A DNA stretch of 64,000 bases from Hyphomicrobium sp. (GTDB lineage: Bacteria > Pseudomonadota > Alphaproteobacteria > Rhizobiales > Hyphomicrobiaceae). The stretch spans positions 1-64,000 of the forward strand of contig JAIEPV010000034.1 of NCBI GenBank assembly GCA_019748215.1, written 5' to 3'. This document shows, in pieces, positions 16,300 to 25,028 of this stretch. The notes beneath the pieces are model-generated. The model ran no database searches. It had not been told where the DNA came from and saw nothing but the letters and a program-made list of their open reading frames with translations. The number at the start of each line of letters is the position of its first letter. Within the stretch, counting starts at the first letter, position 1. Both the position numbers and the translations under genes were made by a program.

Positions 16300-16824
16300 A
16301 TGATCGATTTTTTTCGAAAAAGTCTGAAGCCCGTTTTTGAAGCACTCTACGATTCGCTTGATGAGCAGGCCGCGAACGATCATGCAAGCGCGCGCCGCAA
16401 TCACTACCGCCCGGCACTCGGATTAGGCCTCGAAATTGCTCTGCCTATAGCAAACACTGCCGCCGCGTCGGCAAATGCGTTGTATCAGGCCGATGAGGGC
16501 GACGATCCGGCTGCGGCGCACAAAGTCGATCCGCTCAATCCAGCGTTGATCGCAGCGGCAATTGGAATTAGTTCGGGATTATCTCTGGACGAGGTCAGTG
16601 CGCTGCGCCGCATATTCTCGGCCCAAAACCATCCTGACAAAATGCCCGCGCATATGCGCGAGATTGCCAATCAGCGCATGATAATCGCCAATCGGTTGTT
16701 CGACGACTATAGAAAATTAAAAAAAAAGAAATTCGTCCTGCAGACGATTTCTGCCGTTTCGATAAAATTGAATAGATCTCGTTCAGCAGCGTTAGAGTTT
16801 TCTAAGGTAGCTTCATGGGACTAA
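16300..16824 (+). CDS. HPD-motif (J-domain-like) protein, unknown function
   Basis: A 174-residue protein without a close family that I recognise. The C-terminal part reads like helices II and III of a J domain: LRRIFSAQNHPDKMPAHMRE then QRMIIANRLFDDYRKLKKKK, with the HPD tripeptide at about residues 111-113. J domains stimulate the ATPase of DnaK. Upstream of it is a hydrophobic stretch (ALIAAAIGISSGLSL), and the N-terminus may be amphipathic (MIDFFRKSLKPVFEALYDSL). It follows the PilZ gene and precedes a small conserved gene on the same strand. A TTG at 16288 would add four residues. Confidence 0.65.
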   Translation: MIDFFRKSLKPVFEALYDSLDEQAANDHASARRNHYRPALGLGLEIALPIANTAAASANALYQADEGDDPAAAHKVDPLNPALIAAAIGISSGLSLDEVSALRRIFSAQNHPDKMPAHMREIANQRMIIANRLFDDYRKLKKKKFVLQTISAVSIKLNRSRSAALEFSKVASWD

Positions 16825-16858
16825 GCGATAACGCCCCCATAAGTCCCAGGATACTTCG

Positions 16859-17083
16859 ATGACTGCAGATCTGACGTTTGATGATCTCTCGGCTCGCGCT
16901 GCCACTATAAATTCGTGGCTTAGCGCGCAGAAAACCTCTGAGATTTCGCAGCAACGGCATCTGGACCGTTCAACACCCGAATGCGCGTATTGGCATCTTG
17001 GCTATCAGCAAGCTTTGACCGATGCGATCGCATTGCTTAAGCACGCCTCGCCTGCAGCTGGCAGTGCGGGCAAGACCAATTAG
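16859..17083 (+). CDS. Small conserved protein of unknown function
   Basis: A 74-residue acidic-to-neutral protein starting MTADLTFDDLSARAATIN, with the pattern QQRHLDRSTPECAYWHLGYQ in the middle. That segment has the look of a conserved small Hyphomicrobiales protein, but I cannot give a function. An AGGA lies ten bases before the ATG. It follows the HPD-motif gene by 34 bases, and its last 47 bases overlap, tail to tail, the GIY-YIG-like gene on the other strand. Confidence 0.6.
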   Translation: MTADLTFDDLSARAATINSWLSAQKTSEISQQRHLDRSTPECAYWHLGYQQALTDAIALLKHASPAAGSAGKTN

Positions 17084-17405
17084 ACATTTTCGGGCGCTCG
17101 GGATGGAGGAAATTCCCAACAGGCAAGAAACGATGGAATAATTCGCATTCTTTTTCGAACGCCGCTTGATCCGTAGCGTAGTGACGGAATTTAAACTGTC
17201 GCGCTGTGCCGATATGCTGTTTCAGCTTTGATTTCAGGTCTGCCATGGCGCTGCCGACATAGGTGACCAGGAAGCGCCCCCGATTGTCTGTGTAGCCAAG
17301 CGCGTAAGCGCCGGGTCTTTGATTGACAACCTCGTCGTTAATGACATCGAAGACGAGTGTGTGGGGTCCAAGCAATCCGGTGGTGGACGTGTCTGATTTG
17401 ATCAT
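17037..17405 (-). CDS. GIY-YIG-fold protein with altered catalytic Arg
   Basis: A 122-residue stand-alone domain. GAY (32-34) and YVG (49-51) with the right spacing, then DLKSKLKQHI, FKFRHYATDQAAFEKECELF and a C-terminal CPHC (112-115), match the GIY-YIG nuclease fold as found in small UvrC/Slx1-like or restriction-type proteins. In active enzymes an Arg stands in the helix after YIG; here that position is Lys (K60), so nuclease activity is doubtful. The CPHC suggests half of a metal site. It follows fliK on the same strand by only 14 bases and could ride on that transcript. Its 3' end overlaps the small gene on the + strand. Confidence 0.65.
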   Translation of the reverse strand: MIKSDTSTTGLLGPHTLVFDVINDEVVNQRPGAYALGYTDNRGRFLVTYVGSAMADLKSKLKQHIGTARQFKFRHYATDQAAFEKECELFHRFLPVGNFLHPERPKMSNWSCPHCQLQARRA

Positions 17406-17419
17406 GGCTCAACTCCACG

Positions 17420-18991
17420 TCAGATATAGAGATTGCTGGTGCGTGACGGCGCGGTCGTATCGAGCGCCGTCATGGTCGCGTGACTTTCATCATCAGAGAT
17501 CGTTGCGTTGGACGACTTGCCGCGTGCCGGCGCACCCGACTGATCCGATGAGCTATTGAAACGACCAGATAACGACGACTGATTTTGCGACGGCTGATTC
17601 ATCGAGTCCTGGTTGGTCGACGGATCGAGGGTAGCGGTGGTGACCGTCATTTTCGCTTGATCGTATCCAGCATCTGTCAGCCTCTGGGTCAGCGGCTCCT
17701 GATCGACCAAAAGCATCCGCGCTGTTTCGGGCTTGTCAGCAATGACGTCAAGGCTCAGGCTATTGCCACTCAGCACAAGCTGCACGCGCAATGTTCCGAG
17801 ATTTTGCGGCTCCATCGTTAGATTTAGAACTTTCAGTATCGGTGCGTGAGGCGTGAGTGTTGCAGGCAATGACTCGCGTAATCCCGTCGCCTTGTCGGCA
17901 ACGATCTCTTGCAATGCGGTCATGACGCTCTGTCCGAGCTGCTGTCCCGGAGTGCCCGGCAATGGTTCCGGCACGTCTATGATCTTGGTCACTGCAGCGG
18001 CGACGTCGCGTCCCGCTGCGAGAAGCGGGCTTGTTGGTGTCCCTCTGCCGATTGCGTCGGCAGCGTCGCGATGCTCTCCTGCTCCACCTTGGTTCGAGCC
18101 GGCGCTGGACCTGTCACCACCGCGCGCCGGATTGTCAGTGCCATCGGCCGCCGTCACACCCGTCAGTGCGTTGGCCGCCAACTTACTGATCGGCCCGGGC
18201 TTGTCATCCACCGGACTCTCAACTGCTCCGGACGCCCGGCGCGCAGTGCTATTATCACCGCCAAAATATGACGCGCCTGCGAGAGCCGATTGCAATTGCT
18301 GCAAGGGCATCCGGTGCGTAGCGCTCGCTGTAACGACTATTTCGGTCGTGGCGATCTCTGCATGATCACCTGTCGTCGGTGGCGTGAACAAAATCGCTTT
18401 GGGCGTTGCCGCTTCAGATCCGTCGGTCATCTCCGACAACTGCAGTGCGAACAGTTGACGGACGTCTAACGATTGCTGGGCAACTGGTATCTCAAAGTCG
18501 GGCAGCAATCCCTCCAGTTCCGGACTTAGTGCCGATTGTGCTTGGAGCAGATCAGATGACGTGCCGCCAGAGTTTGCCGCATTGACGGCAAACAGCATTT
18601 TGGAATCGGCCAAAATCATACCGATCATAGCGGCCGGTATGTTGGCGTCTAAGCGCGTGCTTGCTCCTGATGCTGTCGACTGTCGTTCAGCCGAAACGGT
18701 GAGGAAATCTTCGAACAACCGTTCTGTGTCGTTGGTCGCCGCTTTCGAACGAGGCGTTGGTGCGGCGGAATTTACGGCGTCGGTCTCAGCGACAACGCCT
18801 CTGTCGTCGGCAATTCTGGAGTTCGCAGAAAATTTGTCAGCGCTCCGCGGATCGATATCCGACGAGCCATTTTTCAGCGATTTTACAGCGTCGTTGGATG
18901 CTGAGAGGCTAGCTTGCCCGGCCGCTCGGGGCGCCAAACGCGCCGTCACACTTTTGGATCCCGCATCAATCGGGAGATTTGGGATCGTCAT
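17420..18991 (-). CDS. fliK: Flagellar hook-length control protein FliK
   Basis: A 523-residue molecular ruler that sets hook length and triggers the switch of export specificity by acting on FlhB. The long N-terminal two thirds is low-complexity and unstructured (Ala/Ser/Asp-rich), as expected for the tape-measure part. The conserved C-terminal domain is at about residues 390-450: LNLTMEPQNLGTLRVQLVLS then LVDQEPLTQRLTDAGY. The ATG overlaps the motC stop by four bases. Long FliK of this size is usual in rhizobia. Confidence 0.92.
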   Translation of the reverse strand: MTIPNLPIDAGSKSVTARLAPRAAGQASLSASNDAVKSLKNGSSDIDPRSADKFSANSRIADDRGVVAETDAVNSAAPTPRSKAATNDTERLFEDFLTVSAERQSTASGASTRLDANIPAAMIGMILADSKMLFAVNAANSGGTSSDLLQAQSALSPELEGLLPDFEIPVAQQSLDVRQLFALQLSEMTDGSEAATPKAILFTPPTTGDHAEIATTEIVVTASATHRMPLQQLQSALAGASYFGGDNSTARRASGAVESPVDDKPGPISKLAANALTGVTAADGTDNPARGGDRSSAGSNQGGAGEHRDAADAIGRGTPTSPLLAAGRDVAAAVTKIIDVPEPLPGTPGQQLGQSVMTALQEIVADKATGLRESLPATLTPHAPILKVLNLTMEPQNLGTLRVQLVLSGNSLSLDVIADKPETARMLLVDQEPLTQRLTDAGYDQAKMTVTTATLDPSTNQDSMNQPSQNQSSLSGRFNSSSDQSGAPARGKSSNATISDDESHATMTALDTTAPSRTSNLYI

Positions 18992-20292
18992 TCTTGTTTT
19001 CCTGTCATTAAGCGATCGGCATCCGATACCGCTTTAGTCACGCGCGCGACCGTATCGGCCAAATCGCCATGCAATTTTAATGACCTATCATTGGTCGCTT
19101 CCAGTTCGGCTATCTGTGCTTCTGTTTCCGATTTTTCAGATTCTAACTTTTTGCCATCAACGAATGCGGCTACGGCTTTCGCGGCGTTCAAGATGTCGAG
19201 GTCGGCGGGCTCAAACGCCACATCTGAGATCTGCCGAAGCTCTTTCAGCGCTGCGGCTGCGGCTTGCGTCGGAGCATTGGCGGCGGCACTATAAAGTCTT
19301 GCTTGTTGCGCCAGAATGCTTGTGTCGCCGGATAGCGTTTGGATCTCGCGCGCCGCCACTGCCGCAACGGACATATTGCCCTTCGTGAGCGCGCCCCTGG
19401 CCAGTGCAACAAACAGCACCTGACGGCTCGAGACATCAGTATGGTGCAGCGTGTCAGCAAACTCAGACAGTTGAGCGGCTATACCAGCTGACCTATCGTT
19501 GGCGATCGCTGTCGCAAGTTTTTCGATTGCAGACTTGGCATAAATGGAGCGGGGAAAATATCGCAAATAGCGCGAGGCAATCTGCAATCCGCGCGACGCG
19601 TCGCCTTTGGAGAACAGAATGGATATTTGCCAACGCGACGCGGCTTCATCAACCGCCGTCCGGGGCGATTGCAATCGCGCCTCATCGAGATAAAGCAATG
19701 CCTGCGTTTGGTCCGATCGCATATGGAGCGAGGCATTCGCGAGCGCGAACTGACCCGCGAGAAACGGCGGCAATTTTTCCTGTTGGACATTGGCGAATGC
19801 AAGCAATGCTTCCTCGCTCTGGCGCTTGCCATAAGCTTTGAGGCCATTCATCAACGCGCTCGATTCGATAACCTCAGCTGCTTTCGAGAGCTGGTCGTCG
19901 ATGACGACCGCATTGCCACCGGATAAAACGTAGCCAACAAGAATGGCGATATTATAAGGGGCGGCTAGGTCACTGGCGGGCATGGACCTGATATCGCGCG
20001 CTAACTCAGTCAGAATGCGCTTTTGATCCGCCAGTGAATTTCTGTCACCTTCAATCGCCCTATCCTGCGCACGATAAAGCTGCCGCAGTTTGTCTAGCGT
20101 ACCAACGGCGTTTTTCGGCGCCGATTTTTGTTCAGCGACGGCGCCGTCTGATTTTTGTGTTTCGATCTGCCCCAACCGCTTGGCGAGTGGCGCGACCCAT
20201 TCGGGCTTTAGCTGCCACAGGCCGTACCCGCCACCCGCTGCCGAGGCGCTCGAAAGCAGAAAAATTGCGGACCATTTGGCAATTCGCGTCAC
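18988..20292 (-). CDS. motC: Periplasmic motor protein MotC
   Basis: A 434-residue rhizobial protein which binds the periplasmic part of MotB and is needed for rotation and speed control. It has an N-terminal membrane segment/signal (residues 7-25) and a long helical domain; ILVGYVLSGGNAVVIDDQLS at about residues 116-135 is typical of MotC. It overlaps motB (20289-20292) and fliK by four bases each. MotE, its dedicated chaperone in Sinorhizobium, is encoded at 27021-27737. Confidence 0.92.
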   Translation of the reverse strand: MTRIAKWSAIFLLSSASAAGGGYGLWQLKPEWVAPLAKRLGQIETQKSDGAVAEQKSAPKNAVGTLDKLRQLYRAQDRAIEGDRNSLADQKRILTELARDIRSMPASDLAAPYNIAILVGYVLSGGNAVVIDDQLSKAAEVIESSALMNGLKAYGKRQSEEALLAFANVQQEKLPPFLAGQFALANASLHMRSDQTQALLYLDEARLQSPRTAVDEAASRWQISILFSKGDASRGLQIASRYLRYFPRSIYAKSAIEKLATAIANDRSAGIAAQLSEFADTLHHTDVSSRQVLFVALARGALTKGNMSVAAVAAREIQTLSGDTSILAQQARLYSAAANAPTQAAAAALKELRQISDVAFEPADLDILNAAKAVAAFVDGKKLESEKSETEAQIAELEATNDRSLKLHGDLADTVARVTKAVSDADRLMTGKQE

Positions 20293-21419
20293 TGCCTATC
20301 CCCTTTGACGAGGATCTCTATCCGGCGATTTTTTTCAGACAGAATGTTTCCCGCATCTTTTAGATCGCGGTCGGCGCGACCCTCAACAGCAACGATGCGC
20401 TTATCGTCTATGCCGCCGCGCGTCAGCATGTATTGGGCCATTTGCGCCCGTGCAGAGGACAGGCGCCAATTGTCGTAAAGCCCGTTACGATAGGGGCGGC
20501 CATCGGTGTGACCTCGCATGATGATGCGGCCTGGCACCGTCTTGAGGACATTTGCAATTCGCTCCATCACGAGCACCAATTCGGGATGCGGCCTTGCTGA
20601 GCCAACCGCGAACATTGTGAAGTCTTTGTTGTCGAGAACGCTGATGAGCAATCCCTCAGGTGTGACCTTGGCTTCGACGTCGGGGAGCGCGCTTACCAGA
20701 TCGTGGAGCCGGGCCTTGATATCATCTTCGACCATCGTCCAGTCGGCTTGCGGCTTTTTCAATTCGCCGACTGGCGCCGCAACTGTTTCCGGCTTTTCTG
20801 GCTCTGTTTTAGTTTTGATTTCGGCAGTTACAGACGGCGCGGCAGGTACCAGTTCTTTGTCGGCCTCAATCGTTGCCGCCGGATCGAACGGGTCGTGAGG
20901 GGGGCTCGCATCGCTGGCGCCGATGGCAAACTGCGTCGAGCGGGCGCTTGCGCTTTTTGCGAGCTTGTCTAACTCAGACACCGGATTGGCAAACAGTGCA
21001 GCTTCGGCTTCAGGCGTTCCGGCATCTCCAAAAGTCTCGTCGCCAACCGGCGACGTTGCCGCCGGTTGCTCGGCGTGAACTTCAGTACCGTCAGACTTTG
21101 CCGGCTCCGCCGGTTTTTTCTTTTTTCCCTTTTGATTTGGGATCGTACTCAGCGCTTCATCGATATCTTCGATCCCATTGACGGTCGCACTGCGATCGGT
21201 CAAACGGATCGGATTGAAATAAGCCGCAACTTTGACGATTGTCTGCTTGTCTGCTGCGTTGACCAGCCACATGACGAGGAAAAACGCCATCATGGCCGTC
21301 ATGAAGTCGGCGTAGGCAATCTTCCAGACTCCGCCATGATGCTCTTCATCGCCGCCACCGCGACGGCGCCGGACAATCACCAGCGGTTGGCTCGAAATAT
21401 CTTCTTGTCCATTACTCAT
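20289..21419 (-). CDS. motB: Flagellar stator protein MotB
   Basis: A 376-residue stator subunit. One membrane helix follows the charged N-terminus and contains the proton-carrying Asp in IAYADFMTAMMAFF. A plug/linker rich in Pro and Glu follows, then a C-terminal OmpA-like peptidoglycan-binding domain (IIMRGHTDGRPYRNGLYDNW, then RLSSARAQMAQYML and EKNRRIEILV). The start is the ATG at 21417-21419, which overlaps the fliH stop as ATGA; the longer frame to 21449 has no support. motA is elsewhere (35410-36300), as is common in rhizobia. Confidence 0.95.
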   Translation of the reverse strand: MSNGQEDISSQPLVIVRRRRGGGDEEHHGGVWKIAYADFMTAMMAFFLVMWLVNAADKQTIVKVAAYFNPIRLTDRSATVNGIEDIDEALSTIPNQKGKKKKPAEPAKSDGTEVHAEQPAATSPVGDETFGDAGTPEAEAALFANPVSELDKLAKSASARSTQFAIGASDASPPHDPFDPAATIEADKELVPAAPSVTAEIKTKTEPEKPETVAAPVGELKKPQADWTMVEDDIKARLHDLVSALPDVEAKVTPEGLLISVLDNKDFTMFAVGSARPHPELVLVMERIANVLKTVPGRIIMRGHTDGRPYRNGLYDNWRLSSARAQMAQYMLTRGGIDDKRIVAVEGRADRDLKDAGNILSEKNRRIEILVKGDRQ

Positions 21420-22027
21420 TCGCAGTGACCTTCCAAGCGCAACAACCATTCGGCAAAATGAAAATCGATAGTCGTGCGATCAACGATGACCCTTACGCTC
21501 GGGGCAGGCGTTATCGAAGCCGTGACCGCCGCGCTGCCGTCAGCGAGTGCAGCCGATAGTTTTGCGACGATCGCCTCGGACCCTTCGATGTGAACGGTGA
21601 CGGCCTCGGTCGCGACTTTCTCGACGGTTGCGACGAAGTCAGCGACCGCGCGTTGATGGAGTTGAGCAACCAGCCAGGGCTTCAACAAAGCCGAGGCCGA
21701 GCTTTCAAACGCGGCAACCAGATCGGCCAAGCCTGATGAAATCTGTTCGGCGAGACCCTGAGATAGCGTGCTTTCCCAAATCTGCCGGTGCTCTTCGAGC
21801 TGAACATCGAATGCAGCCCGCAATGCACGTTCGGATGCGGAAGCTTCGACCTCCGCTTGAGCTTGCCCTTCGACGAAGCCGCGCTGATAGCCTTGATCCG
21901 CCGCCTGCTCCAAGGAGGCTTGAAAGCGACGCTCGCGCTCGATATCCGTCTCAATCTCAATGGAGTGCTGACCTGCCGCACCGAAGTCAGAGAGCGCGTG
22001 AAACGCCGATCGAGACAGGGCACTCAT
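21416..22027 (-). CDS. fliH: FliH-type regulator of the export ATPase
   Basis: A 203-residue protein with the FliH layout: a coiled coil with glycine-spaced repeats (AADQGYQRGFVEGQAQAEVE, residues about 42-61) and a C-terminal globular domain (VTVHIEGSEAIVAKLSAALA, then VRVIVDRTTIDFHFAEWLLR). FliH dimers hold FliI and regulate its ATPase. It overlaps fliF by one base and motB by four. The name rests on this pattern and on the position after fliF. Confidence 0.8.
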   Translation of the reverse strand: MSALSRSAFHALSDFGAAGQHSIEIETDIERERRFQASLEQAADQGYQRGFVEGQAQAEVEASASERALRAAFDVQLEEHRQIWESTLSQGLAEQISSGLADLVAAFESSASALLKPWLVAQLHQRAVADFVATVEKVATEAVTVHIEGSEAIVAKLSAALADGSAAVTASITPAPSVRVIVDRTTIDFHFAEWLLRLEGHCE

Positions 22028-23682
22028 CAGCCGTTCCTGACCCAGTCTCGCAGGATTGCCGTCGCCTGATCTTCGTCCTGGGAAATGATCTGATCGAGAC
22101 GATCTCGTGGGCCGCTGACCGCGCGGCGCGTAAAATCAGCGACGCCAAATTGTGCTGGGTCGTCCGCGAACGGATTTGCACCCGGCGCGGAAAGAGGTGA
22201 CGCCATCAACGGCATATCGAGCGGCAAGGCACCGGCGCTTAGAGCCGGAACCGGAGCTTGCAACGCGGCCAATGGAGTGCTGGCGATCGATCGATCAAGC
22301 ACCGCACGAAACGCGGGCTTGACGCCCGCGAAGATGATGAGTGCCGCCAAACCAAGGACCGTCAGCGACTTTATCAAGACCCCTGACAGCGACATCGCCG
22401 CCATCACCCAGCCGCCTTCGCTACTGTTCGACGGCATCGCATCAGCAACGAAGTTGACGGCTGTCACACTGAGACGATCGCCACGTTTTGCGTCGAAGCC
22501 GATGGCTGACTGGGCCAACTTCTCGATGTCTGCGATCTGCGCGGCCAAATCGACATCGCTCAACTCCTTGCCAAGCGATTCCGCCAGCCGCCGCTTATTG
22601 ACGACGATGGCTACTGAGATGCTTTCGACACGATAGCTGTCACTCGTAACCGATGTCGACTTCGAGCCTATTTCGTAATTCGTCGTCTCTTCCTTGCGAT
22701 CCTGGGCTTTCTTATTCTGGTCCTTGCCGGTCTGCTCGCCTTGTTCGCCGGGAATGTTTTGCGTAACGCTAACGGCGTTACTGCCGCCGTCTTGCGAACT
22801 TTGCGTTTCCTTGACGACCTTTGTCGAGCGTTCGACACGCTTTTCCGGATCAAAGATCATTTCGTTAGTCTGCCGCTTGTCGGCATTCAATCGCACGGTG
22901 GCGCTGGCCTGGAAGTGGTCGGAGCCGAGATACGGCGTCAGCGTGCGCTGAATGTTTTCCTGAAGCTGGCGCGCCATGCTGCGTTCGAGTTCAATCAGCT
23001 TGGTCGGCACCTCGCGACTGCCGTCAGAGCCGGCAGCTAATACAGTTCCGTCGGTACCAATGACCGTCACCTGATCGGCATTCATTTCTGGAATGGCGGC
23101 GGCGACCAGGTGCTTGATGGCGCTGGCCGCGGTGGCGTCGCCCGACAGCTCAGTGCGAATAACGACCGATGCCGCCGGCGTTTGGTTGCGCGACCGCAAT
23201 GCGCCTGCGTTGGGAAGGGCGAGATGGACCCGCGCCGCCTTGACCCCCCGGAGATTTTGTATCGTGCGCGCCAATTCACCTTCCAGCGCTCGAACCTTCG
23301 TCACTTCCTGCATGAACGAGGTGAGGCCGAGGGCTCCGAGTTTGTCGAACAGTTCGTAGCCGGCGCTCGGGCTACCAGGTAGGCCCTTCTCGGCAAGCAG
23401 TGCACGAGCCTGTGGTGCGGACCCAATGCCGACGCTGAGCTTGGTGCCGTCGGAGCTCGACTCGAACGGGATCTCGGCCTCAGCCAAAACGGCGCTCATC
23501 CGGCTGACGTCCTGCTGCGTCAGACCGACATATAAAACTTCAAATGCCGAGCGGGTCGCGAAAAAGCTGCCGACCGAGATGACAGCGAACACAAAGATCC
23601 CGATCGCGCCGAGGGCGGCCAATCGAGGCGCACCCAACGCTTTAATATTGTTTAGCAGATCTTCCAACTGACGGCTGTTCAC
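22027..23682 (-). CDS. fliF: Flagellar MS-ring protein FliF
   Basis: A 551-residue protein forming the MS ring in the inner membrane. It has two membrane helices (about residues 25-46 and 425-445), the ring-building domains starting FEVLYVGLTQQDVSRMSAVL, and a C-terminal FliG-binding tail (near RDRLDQIISQDEDQATAILR). The start is taken as the GTG at 23680-23682, which has a GGGAGGG about four bases upstream. The GTG at 23697 lies before that ribosome site. First gene of fliF-fliH-motB-motC-fliK. Confidence 0.96.
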   Translation of the reverse strand: MNSRQLEDLLNNIKALGAPRLAALGAIGIFVFAVISVGSFFATRSAFEVLYVGLTQQDVSRMSAVLAEAEIPFESSSDGTKLSVGIGSAPQARALLAEKGLPGSPSAGYELFDKLGALGLTSFMQEVTKVRALEGELARTIQNLRGVKAARVHLALPNAGALRSRNQTPAASVVIRTELSGDATAASAIKHLVAAAIPEMNADQVTVIGTDGTVLAAGSDGSREVPTKLIELERSMARQLQENIQRTLTPYLGSDHFQASATVRLNADKRQTNEMIFDPEKRVERSTKVVKETQSSQDGGSNAVSVTQNIPGEQGEQTGKDQNKKAQDRKEETTNYEIGSKSTSVTSDSYRVESISVAIVVNKRRLAESLGKELSDVDLAAQIADIEKLAQSAIGFDAKRGDRLSVTAVNFVADAMPSNSSEGGWVMAAMSLSGVLIKSLTVLGLAALIIFAGVKPAFRAVLDRSIASTPLAALQAPVPALSAGALPLDMPLMASPLSAPGANPFADDPAQFGVADFTRRAVSGPRDRLDQIISQDEDQATAILRDWVRNG

Positions 23683-23701
23683 GCGCCCTCCCTTCACCGA
23701 C

Positions 23702-23716
23702 TTAAACTGAGGTTGA
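23702..23716. promoter_or_regulatory. CtrA-like box at the fliF start (one mismatch)
   Basis: TTAA-N7-TTGA, one base off the CtrA consensus, 19 bases before the fliF start codon. That is close to the ribosome site, so it would lie at or downstream of the transcription start. Candidate only. Confidence 0.3.
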
Positions 23717-23824
23717 ACCTATGGCCGCAACCTTGTGCAAGGGTGACCGGGCGACGCCTTGGCATCGTTTCGGGATGTCGGTGCGATATGAGACGCGTCG
23801 GACATTGGTGCGCCGCTGACCGCA

Positions 23825-23857
23825 ACGGAAAAGCCCGGCATCGTGGATGCCGGGCTT
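23825..23857 (-). terminator. Intrinsic terminator of the flagellin gene
   Basis: A perfect 12-bp stem, AAGCCCGGCATC (23831-23842) with GATGCCGGGCTT (23846-23857), around a three-base loop. It is followed on the minus strand by TTTTCC (the stem's last two T plus 23829-23830, then 23827-23828). It lies about 40 bases after the fliC stop and isolates fliC from fliF. Confidence 0.88.
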
Positions 23858-23897
23858 ACGCGGTCGAAGAGAATCAGCGGTGATTGGTCGGGAGAGT

Positions 23898-24839
23898 TTA
23901 GCGGAAGAGCGAGAGAATGTTCTGGCTGGACTGGTTGGCAATGCTCAGCGACTGGACGCCGAGTTGCTGCTTCACCTGCAAGGCCTGGAGCTTCGTCGAT
24001 TCTTCGTTCATGTCGGCGTCGACAAGCGTGCCGATGCCCGAGTCAATCGCACCCTTCAGCGCGGACACGAAGTCGCTCTGCAAGCTGATGCGCTTCTTCT
24101 GCGAGCCGAGGCTGGTTGCCGCCGATGTCATCTCGCTGATCGCCTTGTCAGCGCCCTTGATATAACCATCAAGAGTTGCTGTATCAGCCGCGCTGTCGGT
24201 CAAAGCGCTGATATCCAGCGACGCGATCGACGCGCCCGTCGCGGCAATGGCACCGGTGGCGTCGCGGTTGGCGTCGAGAATACCGGTTGCCGTCGTTGAA
24301 GAGTCATACAGCTTTGTCTGCGAAGTATCGACGCTGATCGTGCCGACGCTTACGGCGCCAGCAGAGTCACGCGTGAACGATGAAACGATGGATTTCGTCG
24401 CGCTGTAGCCTGCCGCCGACGAATCGACCGACAGCCAGTTCTGGCCGGAGAAGCTTGCTGAATCTGACACGCTCTTCAACTGGTTCTGCAGCTCTTTCAC
24501 TTCGGTTTGGATCTTCGCGCGATCAAGGCCCGGTTCGCGTGCTGCGAGGAGCTTCGCCTTGATTTCGGAGACAACGTCGATGCTGCTTTCAACCGCCGTG
24601 TAGGCAACGTTGATCGTTGCGCTGCCAAGGCCGAGCGCGTCCTGCACCGTCGAGAGCGCCTTGTTATCAGACCGCATGGTGGTGGCGATCGACCAATAGG
24701 CGGCGTTGTCTTCGGCCGAAGCAACCTTGAAACCCGTCGAGATGCGGTTCTGGACCTGCAACATCTGCTTGCTGGTCTGCTGTAGATTCTGCAGGGCCGA
24801 CATCGCGGCCGAGTTCGTATTGATGCTATTCATTCCCAT
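23898..24839 (-). CDS. fliC: Flagellin
   Basis: A 313-residue filament subunit exported by the flagellar machine. Conserved ends: MGMNSINTNSAAMSALQNLQ and NRISTGFKVASAEDNAAYWS at the N-terminus, and KLQALQVKQQLGVQSLSIAN then QNILSLFR at the C-terminus. The central variable domain is short and Ser/Thr/Ala-rich. The start is the ATG at 24837-24839, preceded by AAGGA; an ATG two codons later is possible. It is the only flagellin gene in the window and has its own promoter region (with a perfect CtrA box) and terminator. It is the likely target of FlbT/FlaF. Confidence 0.96.
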   Translation of the reverse strand: MGMNSINTNSAAMSALQNLQQTSKQMLQVQNRISTGFKVASAEDNAAYWSIATTMRSDNKALSTVQDALGLGSATINVAYTAVESSIDVVSEIKAKLLAAREPGLDRAKIQTEVKELQNQLKSVSDSASFSGQNWLSVDSSAAGYSATKSIVSSFTRDSAGAVSVGTISVDTSQTKLYDSSTTATGILDANRDATGAIAATGASIASLDISALTDSAADTATLDGYIKGADKAISEMTSAATSLGSQKKRISLQSDFVSALKGAIDSGIGTLVDADMNEESTKLQALQVKQQLGVQSLSIANQSSQNILSLFR

Positions 24840-24976
24840 GTCCCTTGTCCTTCTAATCAAGCACAAAACGCTATACGGAGGACATGCCGGATCTACCGGC
24901 GCGACAGGGCGGCGTCATGCCTGTGCGACCGCTTTGCGGCCCACTCTGTCGACGCCGTCAAGCTAGGTGAAAATCG

Positions 24977-24991
24977 TTAATATTCATTTAA
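24977..24991. promoter_or_regulatory. Perfect CtrA box upstream of the flagellin gene
   Basis: TTAA-tattcat-TTAA, an exact match to the CtrA consensus TTAA-N7-TTAA, in an AT-rich patch 138 bases before the flagellin start and 38 bases past the fliP stop. The position suits a promoter with a leader of about 100 bases. CtrA is the cell-cycle and motility regulator of Alphaproteobacteria; binding here is inferred. Confidence 0.65.
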
Positions 24992-25028
24992 AATGGGCAA
25001 CTGCGTCGATGACGTGCAGCGGCTAGCG

